Below, piece by piece: positions 41,857 to 50,856 of a DNA stretch of 64,000 nucleotides (the first letter of the stretch is position 1; the number at the start of each line of letters is the position of its first letter). Source of the DNA: QQWI01 sp964522015 (GTDB taxonomy: Bacteria; Bacillota; Clostridia; Peptostreptococcales; Acidaminobacteraceae); assembly GCA_964522015.1 (NCBI GenBank), contig CAZFST010000026.1, positions 8,748 to 72,747 on the forward strand, written 5' to 3'. The notes beneath the pieces are model-generated. The model did not search any database and was not told the origin of the DNA. It was given only the letters and a program-made list of their open reading frames with translations. A program made the position numbers and the translations under genes.

Positions 41857-41961
41857 CTATTGTAGAATCTTCGCATTGGTTGTTTTTAGAGAGTCATATG
41901 TTTTTAAGTGTACTTGCATGCGGCCATTCAAGAAAAATAGCAGGTAATGGAGGAATCTTAC

Positions 41962-43494
41962 GTGAACTATGTCATTGAAATGCTAAACATCACAAAAGAG
42001 TTTCCCGGAATTCGCGCGAATGAAAATGTCACATTGCAAGTTAAGCAAGGTGAAATTCATGCGTTACTCGGCGAAAACGGCGCGGGAAAATCAACTTTGA
42101 TGAGTATACTCTTCGGATTATACAAACCAGAACAAGGCGTCATTAAAGTACGTGGCAAAGAAGTAACCATCGATAGCCCACATGTGGCCAATGTATTAAA
42201 AATCGGCATGGTCCATCAACACTTCAAGTTGGTTGAGAATTTCACGGTTACAGAGAACATTATCTTAGGCTTAGAACCAAAAAAATCATTTGGTCGCATC
42301 GACATTGAAAAAGCAGCAGCCCGTGTTAAAGAAATTTCAGAAAAATATGGCATGCAGGTTGATCCTTATGCGAAAATTGAAGATATTTCTGTGGGTATGC
42401 AGCAACGGGTAGAAATTTTAAAAATGCTTTACAGAGAAGCTGATATTCTTATTTTTGACGAACCAACAGCGGTGCTTACACCTCAAGAAATTGAAGATTT
42501 AATGGGTATTATGCGTCAGTTTTCAAAAGAGGGTAAATCCATTATCCTCATCACGCATAAACTAAAAGAAATAAAAGCCGTTGCTGACCAATGTACGGTT
42601 CTAAGACGGGGTAAAAAGATAGGCACAGTGGCTGTCAAAGACGTCAATGAAAAGCAATTGGCTGAAATGATGGTTGGCCGCGAGGTTACTTTTGTGGTTG
42701 ATAAGGCAGACCGTAAGCCAACTGATAAAGTGTTGGAGATTAAAGGTCTCAATGTGAAGAATAATCGTGGTATCTATGCTGTTAAAAATTTGAGCTTAAC
42801 GGTTCGAAAAGGCGAAATACTAGGTGTTGCTGGTATCGATGGCAATGGACAAACAGAACTCATTGAAGCGATTACAGGACTGGTGGCTATTGAGTCAGGG
42901 AGTATTCAAATCAATGGTACTGAAATTACAAAGCATTCAGTGAGACAAAGAACAGAATCTGGCATTGGACACATACCACAAGACCGTCACAAGCACGGTT
43001 TGGTACTGGATTTCAGATTAGATGAAAATGCTGTTTTACAAACTTACTATCAAGAGCCGTTTTCTAAAAATGGTATTTTAAATCAAGTGGCCATTAAAGA
43101 GAAGGCCGATCAGTTAATCAAAGAATTCGACGTCCGAAGTGGGCAGGGTGGCATGACAAAAGTTCGTTCAATGTCAGGTGGTAACCAACAAAAGGCAATC
43201 GTTGGTAGAGAAATCGATCGTCAACCGGATTTATTGATAGCTGCGCAACCGACCCGTGGTTTGGATGTTGGCGCCATTGAGTATATTCACCAAAGGATTG
43301 TTGCAGAACGAGATAATGGCAAGGCTGTTCTATTGGTTTCACTTGAACTGGATGAAGTTCTAAACGTGGCAGATCGCATTGCTGTCATCTATGAAGGCGA
43401 AATTGTAGGACTTGTTGAAACTAAAGATACAAATGAAAATGAACTCGGTCTTATGATGTCAGGTTCAAAAAGAGTGGGTGTAGACCATGCGTAA
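41962..43494 (+). CDS. Nucleoside-type ABC importer ATPase with two ATP-binding domains
   Basis: A 510-residue double ATPase like B. subtilis NupO. The first half has GENGAGKSTL, VHQHFKLVENFTV (family hallmark), a divergent signature ISVGMQQRVE and LIFDEPTAVLTPQE. The second half has GIDGNGQTEL, a degenerate Walker A, then MSGGNQQKAIVGREI and AAQPTRGLD. An ATG at 41947 overlaps the ribosome binding site GGAGGA (41949-41954), so GTG at 41962, 8 bp after it, is the better start. It overlaps the first permease gene by 8 bp. Confidence 0.94.
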   Translation: MNYVIEMLNITKEFPGIRANENVTLQVKQGEIHALLGENGAGKSTLMSILFGLYKPEQGVIKVRGKEVTIDSPHVANVLKIGMVHQHFKLVENFTVTENIILGLEPKKSFGRIDIEKAAARVKEISEKYGMQVDPYAKIEDISVGMQQRVEILKMLYREADILIFDEPTAVLTPQEIEDLMGIMRQFSKEGKSIILITHKLKEIKAVADQCTVLRRGKKIGTVAVKDVNEKQLAEMMVGREVTFVVDKADRKPTDKVLEIKGLNVKNNRGIYAVKNLSLTVRKGEILGVAGIDGNGQTELIEAITGLVAIESGSIQINGTEITKHSVRQRTESGIGHIPQDRHKHGLVLDFRLDENAVLQTYYQEPFSKNGILNQVAIKEKADQLIKEFDVRSGQGGMTKVRSMSGGNQQKAIVGREIDRQPDLLIAAQPTRGLDVGAIEYIHQRIVAERDNGKAVLLVSLELDEVLNVADRIAVIYEGEIVGLVETKDTNENELGLMMSGSKRVGVDHA

Positions 43495-44602
43495 ATTACT
43501 TTTATATTTAACTGATGAAAAGCGTTATGCAGTAACAGTGCCGATTATTGCTGTACTTGGGGCATTCTTGTTTGGTACAATCGTCATGCTTGTGACTGGT
43601 ACTGATCCCACAGATGCATTCAAAGCAATCATACGGGCGACAACGGGTATGAATCTCGAAAAAATTGGCACAGCCAAATTTTTTAATCCTCGTATGATTG
43701 GTGAATTTCTCACCACTGTTATGCCGATTACATTAACTGGCCTTTCGGTAGCTTTTGCTTTCAGAACGGGACTGTTCAATATCGGAGCAGAAGGTCAATT
43801 GATTATTGGTTCGATGGCGGCTACAGTCACGAGTATTGTTATTGATCTTCCTGCTATCATTCACTTGCCACTAGTGATCTTGTCAGCAATCGCTGCAGGG
43901 GCACTATGGGGATTGATACCAGGTATATTGAAGGCGAAATTTAGAGTTCATGAAGTCGTTGTAACAATTATGATGAACTACGCAGCTCTCTATACAGCCA
44001 ATTTCATTCTCACACGCTTGCCTGGTAGCGATAGTGTTAAGACGGTGCCCTCATTACCATCGGGTACGTTGCGAAGTGAATTTTTGAGTAATTTGACTAA
44101 TGGATCAAGATTCCACTGGGGTTTTATTTTGGTGATTGCAGCAATCTTCATCTTCTGGTATATCATCGAAAAAACAACATTCGGTTATGAACTACGTGCA
44201 GTTGGATACAATAAAGAAGCTGCTCGCTATGCGGGTATGAAAGTTGACCGTAATGTCATGTACTCTATGGCAATCGCCGGTGCATTTTCAGGTTTAGCAG
44301 GTGCCATGATTTCAGTCGGTACATTTGACTACGGCCGTGTCATTTCTGCAGCAGAAGGCTATGGTTTTGATGGTATCGCCGTAGCGCTCTTAGGTGGCAA
44401 TACTGCCCTTGGAACAATCTTTGGCGGTGTCTTATTCGGTGGTCTGAAAACTTCTCAAGCGCTGATGCAATCCGGTGGTGTGCCGCTAGAAATAGCGATT
44501 ATCATTTCATCCATGATGGTTCTATTCGTCGCTATGAAATTTGGAATTCAAGCCATGATTAAGAATATTAGAAAAACAACACAAGTCAAGGAGGGCCAAT
44601 AG
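43487..44602 (+). CDS. Nucleoside-type ABC importer permease, first subunit
   Basis: A 371-residue membrane protein of the NupP/BPD_transp_2 type with about nine helices. It contains FRTGLFNIGAEGQLIIGSMAA and EVVVTIMMNYAALY, then the ATPase-contact region GYNKEAARYAGMKVDRN. Its start lies inside the end of the ATPase gene and its stop is 1 bp before the next permease. It pairs with that second permease. Confidence 0.93.
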   Translation: MRKLLLYLTDEKRYAVTVPIIAVLGAFLFGTIVMLVTGTDPTDAFKAIIRATTGMNLEKIGTAKFFNPRMIGEFLTTVMPITLTGLSVAFAFRTGLFNIGAEGQLIIGSMAATVTSIVIDLPAIIHLPLVILSAIAAGALWGLIPGILKAKFRVHEVVVTIMMNYAALYTANFILTRLPGSDSVKTVPSLPSGTLRSEFLSNLTNGSRFHWGFILVIAAIFIFWYIIEKTTFGYELRAVGYNKEAARYAGMKVDRNVMYSMAIAGAFSGLAGAMISVGTFDYGRVISAAEGYGFDGIAVALLGGNTALGTIFGGVLFGGLKTSQALMQSGGVPLEIAIIISSMMVLFVAMKFGIQAMIKNIRKTTQVKEGQ

Positions 44603-44603
44603 C

Positions 44604-45566
44604 ATGAGTAATTTAGACGTACTGTTTTCGATGCTGACACTCACCTTGATCTATGCAACGCCGATTTTAGTGGCTGCACTTGGCGGCTTGCTAAGTGAAC
44701 GAAGTGGTGTTGTTAACATTGCACTTGAGGGATTGATGATGGTTGGTGGTTTCGCAGGGGCAACGGCAACCGTGCTCTTAGAACCCTATTTACCCCCAGT
44801 GATTACACCTTGGGTTGGCGTAGCCATTGGTATGTTAATTGGTATGCTATTTTCATTAATCCACGCCTATGTGAGTATTAATTTAAAAGCTGACCAAGTC
44901 ATCTCTGGTACTGCCATCAACCTATTGGCTGGTGGTGTAACAATTTATTTTGCCCAGATTATTTTTAAGCAGCAGCGTACAGAAACCTTTCAAAATGGTT
45001 TTATTAAAACGACTTTCCCTGGACTTAAGGACATCCCTTTTATTGGTCCTGTGTTTTTCTCAAACATTTATTTAACGGTCTTTGTCGGTTTAGCCCTGGT
45101 TGTACTGGTTTGGTATTTTGTTTACAAGACACCATTTGGTATGAGACTTCGTGCAACTGGTGAAAATCCTCAAGCTGTAGCCAGTATGGGTATCAGCGTC
45201 ATGAAAATGCGTTATTTCGGGGTTGTAGCGTCAGGTGCACTTGCGGGCTTAGCGGGTGCCATCATGGTTCTCACTCAAGATACGCAGTACACAAGCATTA
45301 GTATCCATGGTACTGGATTTATTGCATTGGCAGCTTTGATTTTTGGTAAGTGGAATCCTTGGGGTGTCTTAGGTGCCAGTACGTTCTTTGCGTTTTCCCA
45401 AGTTTTCGCGCTTTATGCCAATAATTTTACTTGGACCCAAAATCTACCATTAGAAGTATTTAAAGCACTGCCATATGTTCTGACAATTATAGCGCTAGTG
45501 ATCTTTAGCGGTAAGTCAGTGGGCCCAAAAGCTGCTGGCGAAATCTACGATGTCGGTAAAAGATAA
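44604..45566 (+). CDS. Nucleoside-type ABC importer permease, second subunit
   Basis: A 320-residue membrane protein of the NupQ type. ALGGLLSERSGVVNIALEGLMMVGG is the family signature, and GENPQAVASMGISVMKMRY is the ATPase-contact loop. It has about eight helices. GGAGGG precedes ATG 44604. Last gene of the importer operon; a terminator follows at 45589. Confidence 0.93.
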   Translation: MSNLDVLFSMLTLTLIYATPILVAALGGLLSERSGVVNIALEGLMMVGGFAGATATVLLEPYLPPVITPWVGVAIGMLIGMLFSLIHAYVSINLKADQVISGTAINLLAGGVTIYFAQIIFKQQRTETFQNGFIKTTFPGLKDIPFIGPVFFSNIYLTVFVGLALVVLVWYFVYKTPFGMRLRATGENPQAVASMGISVMKMRYFGVVASGALAGLAGAIMVLTQDTQYTSISIHGTGFIALAALIFGKWNPWGVLGASTFFAFSQVFALYANNFTWTQNLPLEVFKALPYVLTIIALVIFSGKSVGPKAAGEIYDVGKR

Positions 45567-45588
45567 ATCCTCATTCTTGTCTCAAAAC

Positions 45589-45616
45589 CTAGATGCCTAT
45601 GCATCTAGTTTTTTTT
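45589..45616 (+). terminator. Terminator of the nucleoside ABC operon
   Basis: CTAGATGC (45589-45596) pairs with GCATCTAG (45601-45608) around CTAT, followed by eight T. Confidence 0.88.
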
Positions 45617-45642
45617 ATGTGGTTTTGGTGAATTGTCAAGAC

Positions 45643-45670
45643 TTTTAACATTCCAATGGTGTGGTATAAT
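45643..45670 (+). promoter_or_regulatory. Promoter of rpoN
   Basis: Extended -10 TGGTATAAT (45662-45670), with only a weak -35 (TTTTAA at 45643-45648, 16-bp spacer). It lies 38 bp before the rpoN start. Confidence 0.5.
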
Positions 45671-45708
45671 AGCGTATGCGTGTGAGAAACAAAGGATAAG
45701 GTGCAGCC

Positions 45709-47094
45709 ATGAAAATGAACTTTCAACTCAATTTAGAACAATCTCAAAAGCTTGTCATGACACCAGAGCTTAGACAGGCGATTGAAATATTGCAATATAA
45801 TGCAATGGAATTGAATCAGTTCGTCCAAGAAGAACTCATGACCAATCCTGTCCTGGAATTAACAGATAAGGATCAGGGTGTCACTGCAGATACTGAGAAG
45901 CTCCAAACCCTGGCCGAACGCATTGACTGGCGCGAGGTTGTCAACCAGGACGAAAAATTCAAAGCCACCTATCAAAAGCAAGAGGATACAGAAGAGTTCA
46001 CCATGGATAATGTGGTGGCAGAAGAGGAGTCTCTTCACGACTATCTATTGTCACAGCTACACTTTTCAAAGCTTTCAAAAGATGACAAGGTTGTTGGTGA
46101 ATACTTGATTGAAAATATAGACCATGCTGGCTATTTGAGGCTTGAAATGATGGAAATCGAGGTGCGCTTTAATCTGCCAGAAGATGTGATAGAAGAGATT
46201 ATCCAGACCATACAAACCTTTGAGCCCTATGGCATTGCGGCCCGTGATTTACAGGAATGCCTCTTGATTCAAGTTCAAATGCGTGGCATTGAAAATCAAG
46301 TGGTCATCGCCATTATTAATCATCATCTTGAAGATTTATCCTATAACCGCCTCAAAAACATCGCAAAATCAATTAACGTCACTGAAAATGCCGTTCAAGA
46401 AGCAGTGGATATTATTAGAAATTTAGATCCAAAACCAGGCTTGAAATTCGCATCGCTTAGAGATGTAAAATACGTGGTACCTGATGTCACGGTTAAAGAA
46501 CTGGATGGGGCTTATATCATTTTAGTCAACGATGCCAGTGCGCCAAAGCTTCAAATCAGCGATTATTATAAAACACTCCTTAAAAACACCTTAACAGAAG
46601 AAGCCACGGCAGATTACATTCATCAGAAACTAAATAGTGCCCTAAGGCTTATCAAAAGTATAGAGCAACGAAGGAATACCATCTACCGCGTTGTAGAATC
46701 GATTTTAAAGTACCAAGCGGACTTTTTTGAGAAGGGCACCATGTATCTAAGGGTGTTGAACTTAAAAGACGTAGCGGAGGATATAGGGGTTCACGAGTCG
46801 ACTGTCAGTAGAGCGGTGAATGGGAAATACATGCAGTGTCCAAAAGGCCTTTACGAAATTAAGTACTTTTTTCAAAGTGGTGTTGCCAGTGCCTTTGGAG
46901 ATGGCATATCTTCAGAGAGCATCAAGGCAATTATAAAAGAACTCGTTGAAAAGGAAGATCCTAGAAAACCAGTCAGTGATCAATACATCACAGATGAGAT
47001 TGATAAAGTGGGTATTAAAGTTTCCCGAAGAACCATCGCAAAGTACCGAGAAGAAATGCATATTGCAGGATCTTCAAAACGCAAACGGTATTAA
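45709..47094 (+). CDS. rpoN: RNA polymerase sigma-54 factor
   Basis: A 461-residue sigma-54. Region I is Gln-rich: FQLNLEQSQKLVMTPELRQAIEILQYNAMELNQ. The core-binding part has YGIAARDLQECLLIQ; the HTH is VAEDIGVHESTVSRAVNGKYMQCPKG; and the RpoN box near the C-terminus is SRRTIAKYREEM, which contacts the -24 element. Length is normal for Firmicutes. No sigma-54 activator (AAA+ enhancer-binding protein) is in the window. It sits just upstream of the glycolytic operon, a common Firmicutes arrangement. Confidence 0.96.
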   Translation: MKMNFQLNLEQSQKLVMTPELRQAIEILQYNAMELNQFVQEELMTNPVLELTDKDQGVTADTEKLQTLAERIDWREVVNQDEKFKATYQKQEDTEEFTMDNVVAEEESLHDYLLSQLHFSKLSKDDKVVGEYLIENIDHAGYLRLEMMEIEVRFNLPEDVIEEIIQTIQTFEPYGIAARDLQECLLIQVQMRGIENQVVIAIINHHLEDLSYNRLKNIAKSINVTENAVQEAVDIIRNLDPKPGLKFASLRDVKYVVPDVTVKELDGAYIILVNDASAPKLQISDYYKTLLKNTLTEEATADYIHQKLNSALRLIKSIEQRRNTIYRVVESILKYQADFFEKGTMYLRVLNLKDVAEDIGVHESTVSRAVNGKYMQCPKGLYEIKYFFQSGVASAFGDGISSESIKAIIKELVEKEDPRKPVSDQYITDEIDKVGIKVSRRTIAKYREEMHIAGSSKRKRY

Positions 47095-47123
47095 TCACTC
47101 AGATGTCACAAATCATGATTTTT

Positions 47124-47137
47124 AGAAAGCGTTTTCA
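47124..47137. promoter_or_regulatory. cre-like site upstream of the glycolytic operon
   Basis: AGAAAGCGTTTTCA matches the CcpA operator TGNAANCGNWNNCA at all defined positions except the first. It lies about 23 bp upstream of the -35 of the cggR promoter, a position that favours activation. Confidence 0.5.
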
Positions 47138-47159
47138 CAGCCAAAATAAAACTAAAACA

Positions 47160-47189
47160 TTGCCTCCACAGGTGACCATGTGCTACACT
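47160..47189 (+). promoter_or_regulatory. Promoter of the cggR-gapA operon
   Basis: -35 TTGCCT (47160-47165), 18-bp spacer, extended -10 TGCTACACT (47181-47189). It lies within the stem-loop of the rpoN terminator. Confidence 0.5.
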
Positions 47190-47208
47190 ATCTGTGGAGA
47201 ATTTTTTT
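47164..47208 (+). terminator. rpoN terminator overlapping the cggR promoter
   Basis: CTCCACAG (47164-47171) pairs perfectly with CTGTGGAG (47192-47199), followed by AATTTTTTTT. The 20-nt loop contains the -10 of the next operon. Confidence 0.8.
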
Positions 47209-47217
47209 TGACTGAGG

Positions 47218-47254
47218 TGGGACATTTATCGCACGCTAGGACAAAAAACGTCCC
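47218..47254. promoter_or_regulatory. Candidate CggR operator
   Basis: Two half-sites like the CggR consensus CGGGAC-N6-TGTC are present: TGGGAC (47218) with a poor second half, and TAGGAC (47237) followed by six A and CGTC. The latter also reads as GGAC-N7-GTCC. They are 19 bp apart where B. subtilis has 20. The location, after the promoter and before cggR, matches B. subtilis. Confidence 0.45.
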
Positions 47255-47273
47255 TTACTCTGTGAGGTGCAAC

Positions 47274-48308
47274 ATGGAAACCTTTAAAGACAGTATCGAT
47301 CAACTGAGTCGGATTGTACCCGAAATCAAACCGCTCATAACGCTCAGATACCGTATACTCTACCTTGTAGGCTACCTACAGCCCATCGGCAGAAGAAATC
47401 TGTCCTTGAAAATAGGCATCACAGAGCGGGTGATTCGAAAAGAAGCCACCGTGCTCAAAGAAGCTGGTTTTTTAGAGTTTTCACCAGAAGGCATGATGCT
47501 CACTCCTGATGGCAAACGCATGAGGGATCGTCTCACTGATTATATCGGCACATCCGATGGCATTCGTGGACTTGAAGCGAAATTGGCTACCAAACTTCAA
47601 ATCAGCCGCGTAATAATCGTCCCAGACGATGACGATGCTTTGGATTTAAAAGAAATTGGCACCCACTGCGCCCAGGTATTATGCGAGATGTTACCAGATA
47701 TCAGGATTCTAGGGATCACAGGTGGTTCCACCGTATTTGAGGTTATGCAGGCTATGCCGCAACTCGCATCCAAGCACCCCGAAATCCTGGTGATACCAGC
47801 GAGAGGCGGACTCGGAGACGAAACGGAGCACCAAGCCAATACATTGGCCGAAAAAATGGCTAAAAAGTTAAATAGTCAGTATAGAATGCTGTTTATGCCT
47901 GATTCTCTATCAGAGGCTTCAATTCAATCTTTAAAGAATGAGCCCAGTATGATGATTACATTTGAACAAGTTCAACAAATAGACACCCTTATCTTTGGTG
48001 TCGGACACGCTGAAACCATGGCTAGACGTCGAGGCCTCCCCGAAAGTCGCATCGTAGAAATTTTGGAAAAAGGCGCTGTTGCTGAGTCATTTGGCTACTA
48101 TTTTAACCTCGAAGGACAAATAGTAGACGAAATCAGCACTCTGGGTATTACTCTTGAGAAAGTTAAATCATTAACGAGAGTAATTGCTGTCGCAGGGGGT
48201 AAAGATAAGTCGGAAGCAATCATTGCGGTCAGTAAATTAAATCCGCATTTGATATTAATCACCAACGAAAGCGTGGCAACGCAGATCTTGAACGCATATG
48301 GCGTTTAG
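47274..48308 (+). CDS. cggR: Central glycolytic genes regulator
   Basis: A 344-residue SorC-family repressor. The N-terminal winged helix has LRYRILYLVGYLQPIGRRNLSLKIGITERVIRKEATVLKEAGFL; the sugar-binding domain has LGITGGSTVFEVMQAMP, VIPARGGLGDE and VIAVAGGKDKSEAI. In B. subtilis it represses gapA-pgk-tpiA-pgm-eno and is released by fructose 1,6-bisphosphate. ATG 47274 with GAGGTG upstream gives the normal N-terminus; the frame continues 57 codons further up through the promoter and operator, which cannot be coding. gapA follows 28 bp later. Confidence 0.94.
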   Translation: METFKDSIDQLSRIVPEIKPLITLRYRILYLVGYLQPIGRRNLSLKIGITERVIRKEATVLKEAGFLEFSPEGMMLTPDGKRMRDRLTDYIGTSDGIRGLEAKLATKLQISRVIIVPDDDDALDLKEIGTHCAQVLCEMLPDIRILGITGGSTVFEVMQAMPQLASKHPEILVIPARGGLGDETEHQANTLAEKMAKKLNSQYRMLFMPDSLSEASIQSLKNEPSMMITFEQVQQIDTLIFGVGHAETMARRRGLPESRIVEILEKGAVAESFGYYFNLEGQIVDEISTLGITLEKVKSLTRVIAVAGGKDKSEAIIAVSKLNPHLILITNESVATQILNAYGV

Positions 48309-48336
48309 GAGCAACGATCTTAAGGAGGATTTTTCA

Positions 48337-49344
48337 ATGGCAACTAAAGTAGCGATTAATGGATTTGGTAGAATTGGTAAATTGGCGTTCAGAAAAATGT
48401 TCGGCAACCCAGCATTTGAAATCGTAGCGATCAATGACCTTACAAGTGCAGCAGACCTTGCTTACTTGTTGAAGTATGACTCTGCTCAAGGTAACTACAA
48501 AGTAAACGAAATTTCTTCTACAGCTGATGCAATCATTGTTGATGGTAAAGAAATCAAAGTTTACGCACAAAGAGATGCTAACAACTTGCCATGGGGCGAG
48601 CTTAATGTAGATGTTGTTCTTGAATGTACTGGTTTCTATGTATCAAAAGAAAAAGCTCAAGCTCACGTAAACGCTGGCGCTAAAAAAGTTATCATCTCAG
48701 CACCTGCTAGCGGCGACCTTAAAATGATCGTTTTCAACGTTAATGATGATATCCTTGATGCGTCAGATGCCATCGTTTCTGCAGCTTCTTGTACAACTAA
48801 CTGCTTGGCACCAGTTGCTAAAATCCTTAACGATGAATTTGGTTTGATTAAAGGTTTCATGACAACAGTTCATGCTTACACAAATGACCAAAACACACTT
48901 GATGGTCCTCACGATAAAGGCGTTGCAACAAGAAGAGCAAGAGCTGCTGCTGCTAATATCGTTCCTACTACAACAGGTGCTGCTGCTGCTGTTGGTAAAG
49001 TGCTTCCTGTACTTAAAGGTCGTTTGGATGGTATCGCACTTCGCGTTCCAACAATCACTGGTTCTGTTGTTGACCTTGTTTGCGAACTTGGCAGAAACAC
49101 AACTGTTGAAGAAATCAACGCTGCAATCAAAGCTGGCGCTAACGAAACTCTTGGTTACACAGAAGATCCAATCGCATCTTCAGATGTTATCGGTTCAAGC
49201 TTTGGTTCTTTGTTTGATGCTCTTTCAACATCTATCTTAGAAGTTGATGGCAAGCAACTTGTTAAAATCATCACTTGGTATGACAACGAAATGTCATATG
49301 TTTCTCAGTTCGTTCGTTTGGCAGAAAAACTTGGCAAACTGTAA
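48337..49344 (+). CDS. gapA: Glyceraldehyde-3-phosphate dehydrogenase
   Basis: A 335-residue NAD-dependent glycolytic enzyme. It has INGFGRIGKLAFRKM, catalytic Cys in SAASCTTNCLAP, TTVHAYTNDQ, RRARAAAANIVPTTTGAA and WYDNEMSY. It converts glyceraldehyde 3-phosphate to 1,3-bisphosphoglycerate. AGGAGG precedes ATG 48337. Codons are strongly biased, as expected for a very highly expressed gene. Confidence 0.98.
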   Translation: MATKVAINGFGRIGKLAFRKMFGNPAFEIVAINDLTSAADLAYLLKYDSAQGNYKVNEISSTADAIIVDGKEIKVYAQRDANNLPWGELNVDVVLECTGFYVSKEKAQAHVNAGAKKVIISAPASGDLKMIVFNVNDDILDASDAIVSAASCTTNCLAPVAKILNDEFGLIKGFMTTVHAYTNDQNTLDGPHDKGVATRRARAAAANIVPTTTGAAAAVGKVLPVLKGRLDGIALRVPTITGSVVDLVCELGRNTTVEEINAAIKAGANETLGYTEDPIASSDVIGSSFGSLFDALSTSILEVDGKQLVKIITWYDNEMSYVSQFVRLAEKLGKL

Positions 49345-49364
49345 TTAAATCATATAACAGTTCT

Positions 49365-49391
49365 AGAGGGTCCTCAGTTTTGAGGCCCTCT
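49365..49391 (+). other. Stem-loop between gapA and pgk
   Basis: AGAGGGTCCTCA (49365-49376) pairs with TGAGGCCCTCT (49381-49391) with one bulge. No T run follows, so it is more likely a processing or stability hairpin that separates gapA from pgk expression than a terminator. Confidence 0.65.
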
Positions 49392-49449
49392 GGTATGCTG
49401 TTTACAGCTATAACAAAAGATCACTTGTAAGCTTCTGATGACATGTTGC

Positions 49450-49484
49450 TTTATGGCTAATAGCAGGTTGATTTATGGCTAATA
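49450..49484 (+). repeat. 13-bp direct repeats in the gapA-pgk gap
   Basis: TTTATGGCTAATA occurs at 49450-49462 and 49472-49484, 22 bp apart (two helical turns). No strong promoter is obvious nearby, though TTGATT (49468) and TAAAAC (49491) are 17 bp apart. The rest of this 222-bp gap shows nothing else. Confidence 0.7.
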
Positions 49485-49566
49485 AGATGGTAAAACAAAT
49501 TTTGCCATGTTCTTGTCTTTAAATCAGCACACATAAAATGAGCTTCACAACCCAGGAGGTTAACTA

Positions 49567-50754
49567 ATGGCAAAAAAAAGCGTGACAGATCTCACCGTCA
49601 AAGGCAAAAAAGTATTAGTTCGCGTGGATTTCAATGTTCCAATGAAAAACGGAACCATCACCAATGACAACCGTATTGTTGCTGCATTACCAACTCTTAA
49701 TTACTTACTGGAAAACGGCGCTAAAGTGATTGCATTTTCACATCTTGGCAAAGTGAAAACCGAAGAAGATAAATTGACTAGCTCTTTGCGTCCCGTTGCA
49801 GAGAGATTGGCTGAACTATTAGAAAAACCAGTGAATTTTGTACCAGAAACACGAGGTGAGGCTTTAGAATCAGCAATTAATAACCTCAACGAAGGTGAAA
49901 TTCTTATATTTGAAAATACCCGTTTTGAAAAAGGCGAGTCTAAAAATGATGAAGCTTTGGGAAAATATTGGGCTTCATTAGGTGATGTGTTTGTAAATGA
50001 TGCATTTGGTACAGCTCATAGAGCACACGCATCAAATAGCGGCATCGCTGCAAATCTTGAAACAGCAGCTGGTTTCTTGATGGAAAAAGAAATTCAATTT
50101 ATCGGTGGGGTTGTTGATAACCCAGTTAGACCACTTGTGGCCATTCTTGGTGGTGCTAAAGTCTCTGATAAAATTGGGGTTATTGAAAACCTGATTGAAA
50201 AAGCAGATAAGATTTTAATCGGTGGTGGCATGATGTTCACTTTCCTCAAAGCACTAGACCAAAACATCGGTAAATCTTTGTTAGAAGAAGATAAAGTTGA
50301 ATTGGCTAAGAGCTTGATGGAGAAAGCAAAAGCAAAAGGCGTAGCACTTGTCTTGCCAGTTGATGTTGTTGCAGCAAAAGAGTTCAAGAACGAAACAGCT
50401 TTCAGAACAGTGGCTGTTGAAGATTTGGAAAGCGACGAAATGGGTCTTGATATTGGTCCGGCTTCAATTGCACTATTCACTGAGCATCTTGCAGGGGCAA
50501 AAACAGTAGTTTGGAACGGTCCTATGGGCGTATTCGAAATGCCTAACTTTGCAAAAGGCACCATTGGCATTTGCGAAGCAATCGCTGGACTTGAAGGCGC
50601 ACAAACGATCATCGGCGGCGGCGATTCTGCAGCTGCTGCTATTGACTTGGGCTTTGCAGATCAATTTTCACACATTTCAACAGGCGGTGGCGCTTCTCTA
50701 GAATATCTAGAAGGTAAAATCTTACCAGGGGTTGAATCAATCGACGATAAGTAA
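49567..50754 (+). CDS. pgk: Phosphoglycerate kinase
   Basis: A 395-residue glycolytic kinase that makes ATP from 1,3-bisphosphoglycerate. It has VLVRVDFNVPM, NDNRIVAALPTLNYLLENGAK, SLRPVAERLAELL, FENTRFEKGE, NDAFGTAHRAHAS, LGGAKVSDKIGVI and GGGDSAAA. AGGAGG precedes ATG 49567. Third gene of the glycolytic operon. Confidence 0.98.
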   Translation: MAKKSVTDLTVKGKKVLVRVDFNVPMKNGTITNDNRIVAALPTLNYLLENGAKVIAFSHLGKVKTEEDKLTSSLRPVAERLAELLEKPVNFVPETRGEALESAINNLNEGEILIFENTRFEKGESKNDEALGKYWASLGDVFVNDAFGTAHRAHASNSGIAANLETAAGFLMEKEIQFIGGVVDNPVRPLVAILGGAKVSDKIGVIENLIEKADKILIGGGMMFTFLKALDQNIGKSLLEEDKVELAKSLMEKAKAKGVALVLPVDVVAAKEFKNETAFRTVAVEDLESDEMGLDIGPASIALFTEHLAGAKTVVWNGPMGVFEMPNFAKGTIGICEAIAGLEGAQTIIGGGDSAAAAIDLGFADQFSHISTGGGASLEYLEGKILPGVESIDDK

Positions 50755-50856
50755 CGTCAACACAAAGGCGATGGTTGCTAAGTATTTAGATTAGCAGCCC
50801 ATGTCTGAAGTATTAACCCAAACGACCCACAGTTCACATAAAGGAGTGTTAAGCTT

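Noticed and set aside
47103..47273. N-terminal extension of CggR by 57 residues
   Set aside because: The stretch contains a terminator, promoter and operator and is not like any CggR; ATG 47274 with GAGGTG gives the family start.
50094..50612. 172-codon open frame on the minus strand inside pgk
   Set aside because: Opposite strand of a highly conserved pgk; composition follows the reverse of pgk codons and there is no start signal.
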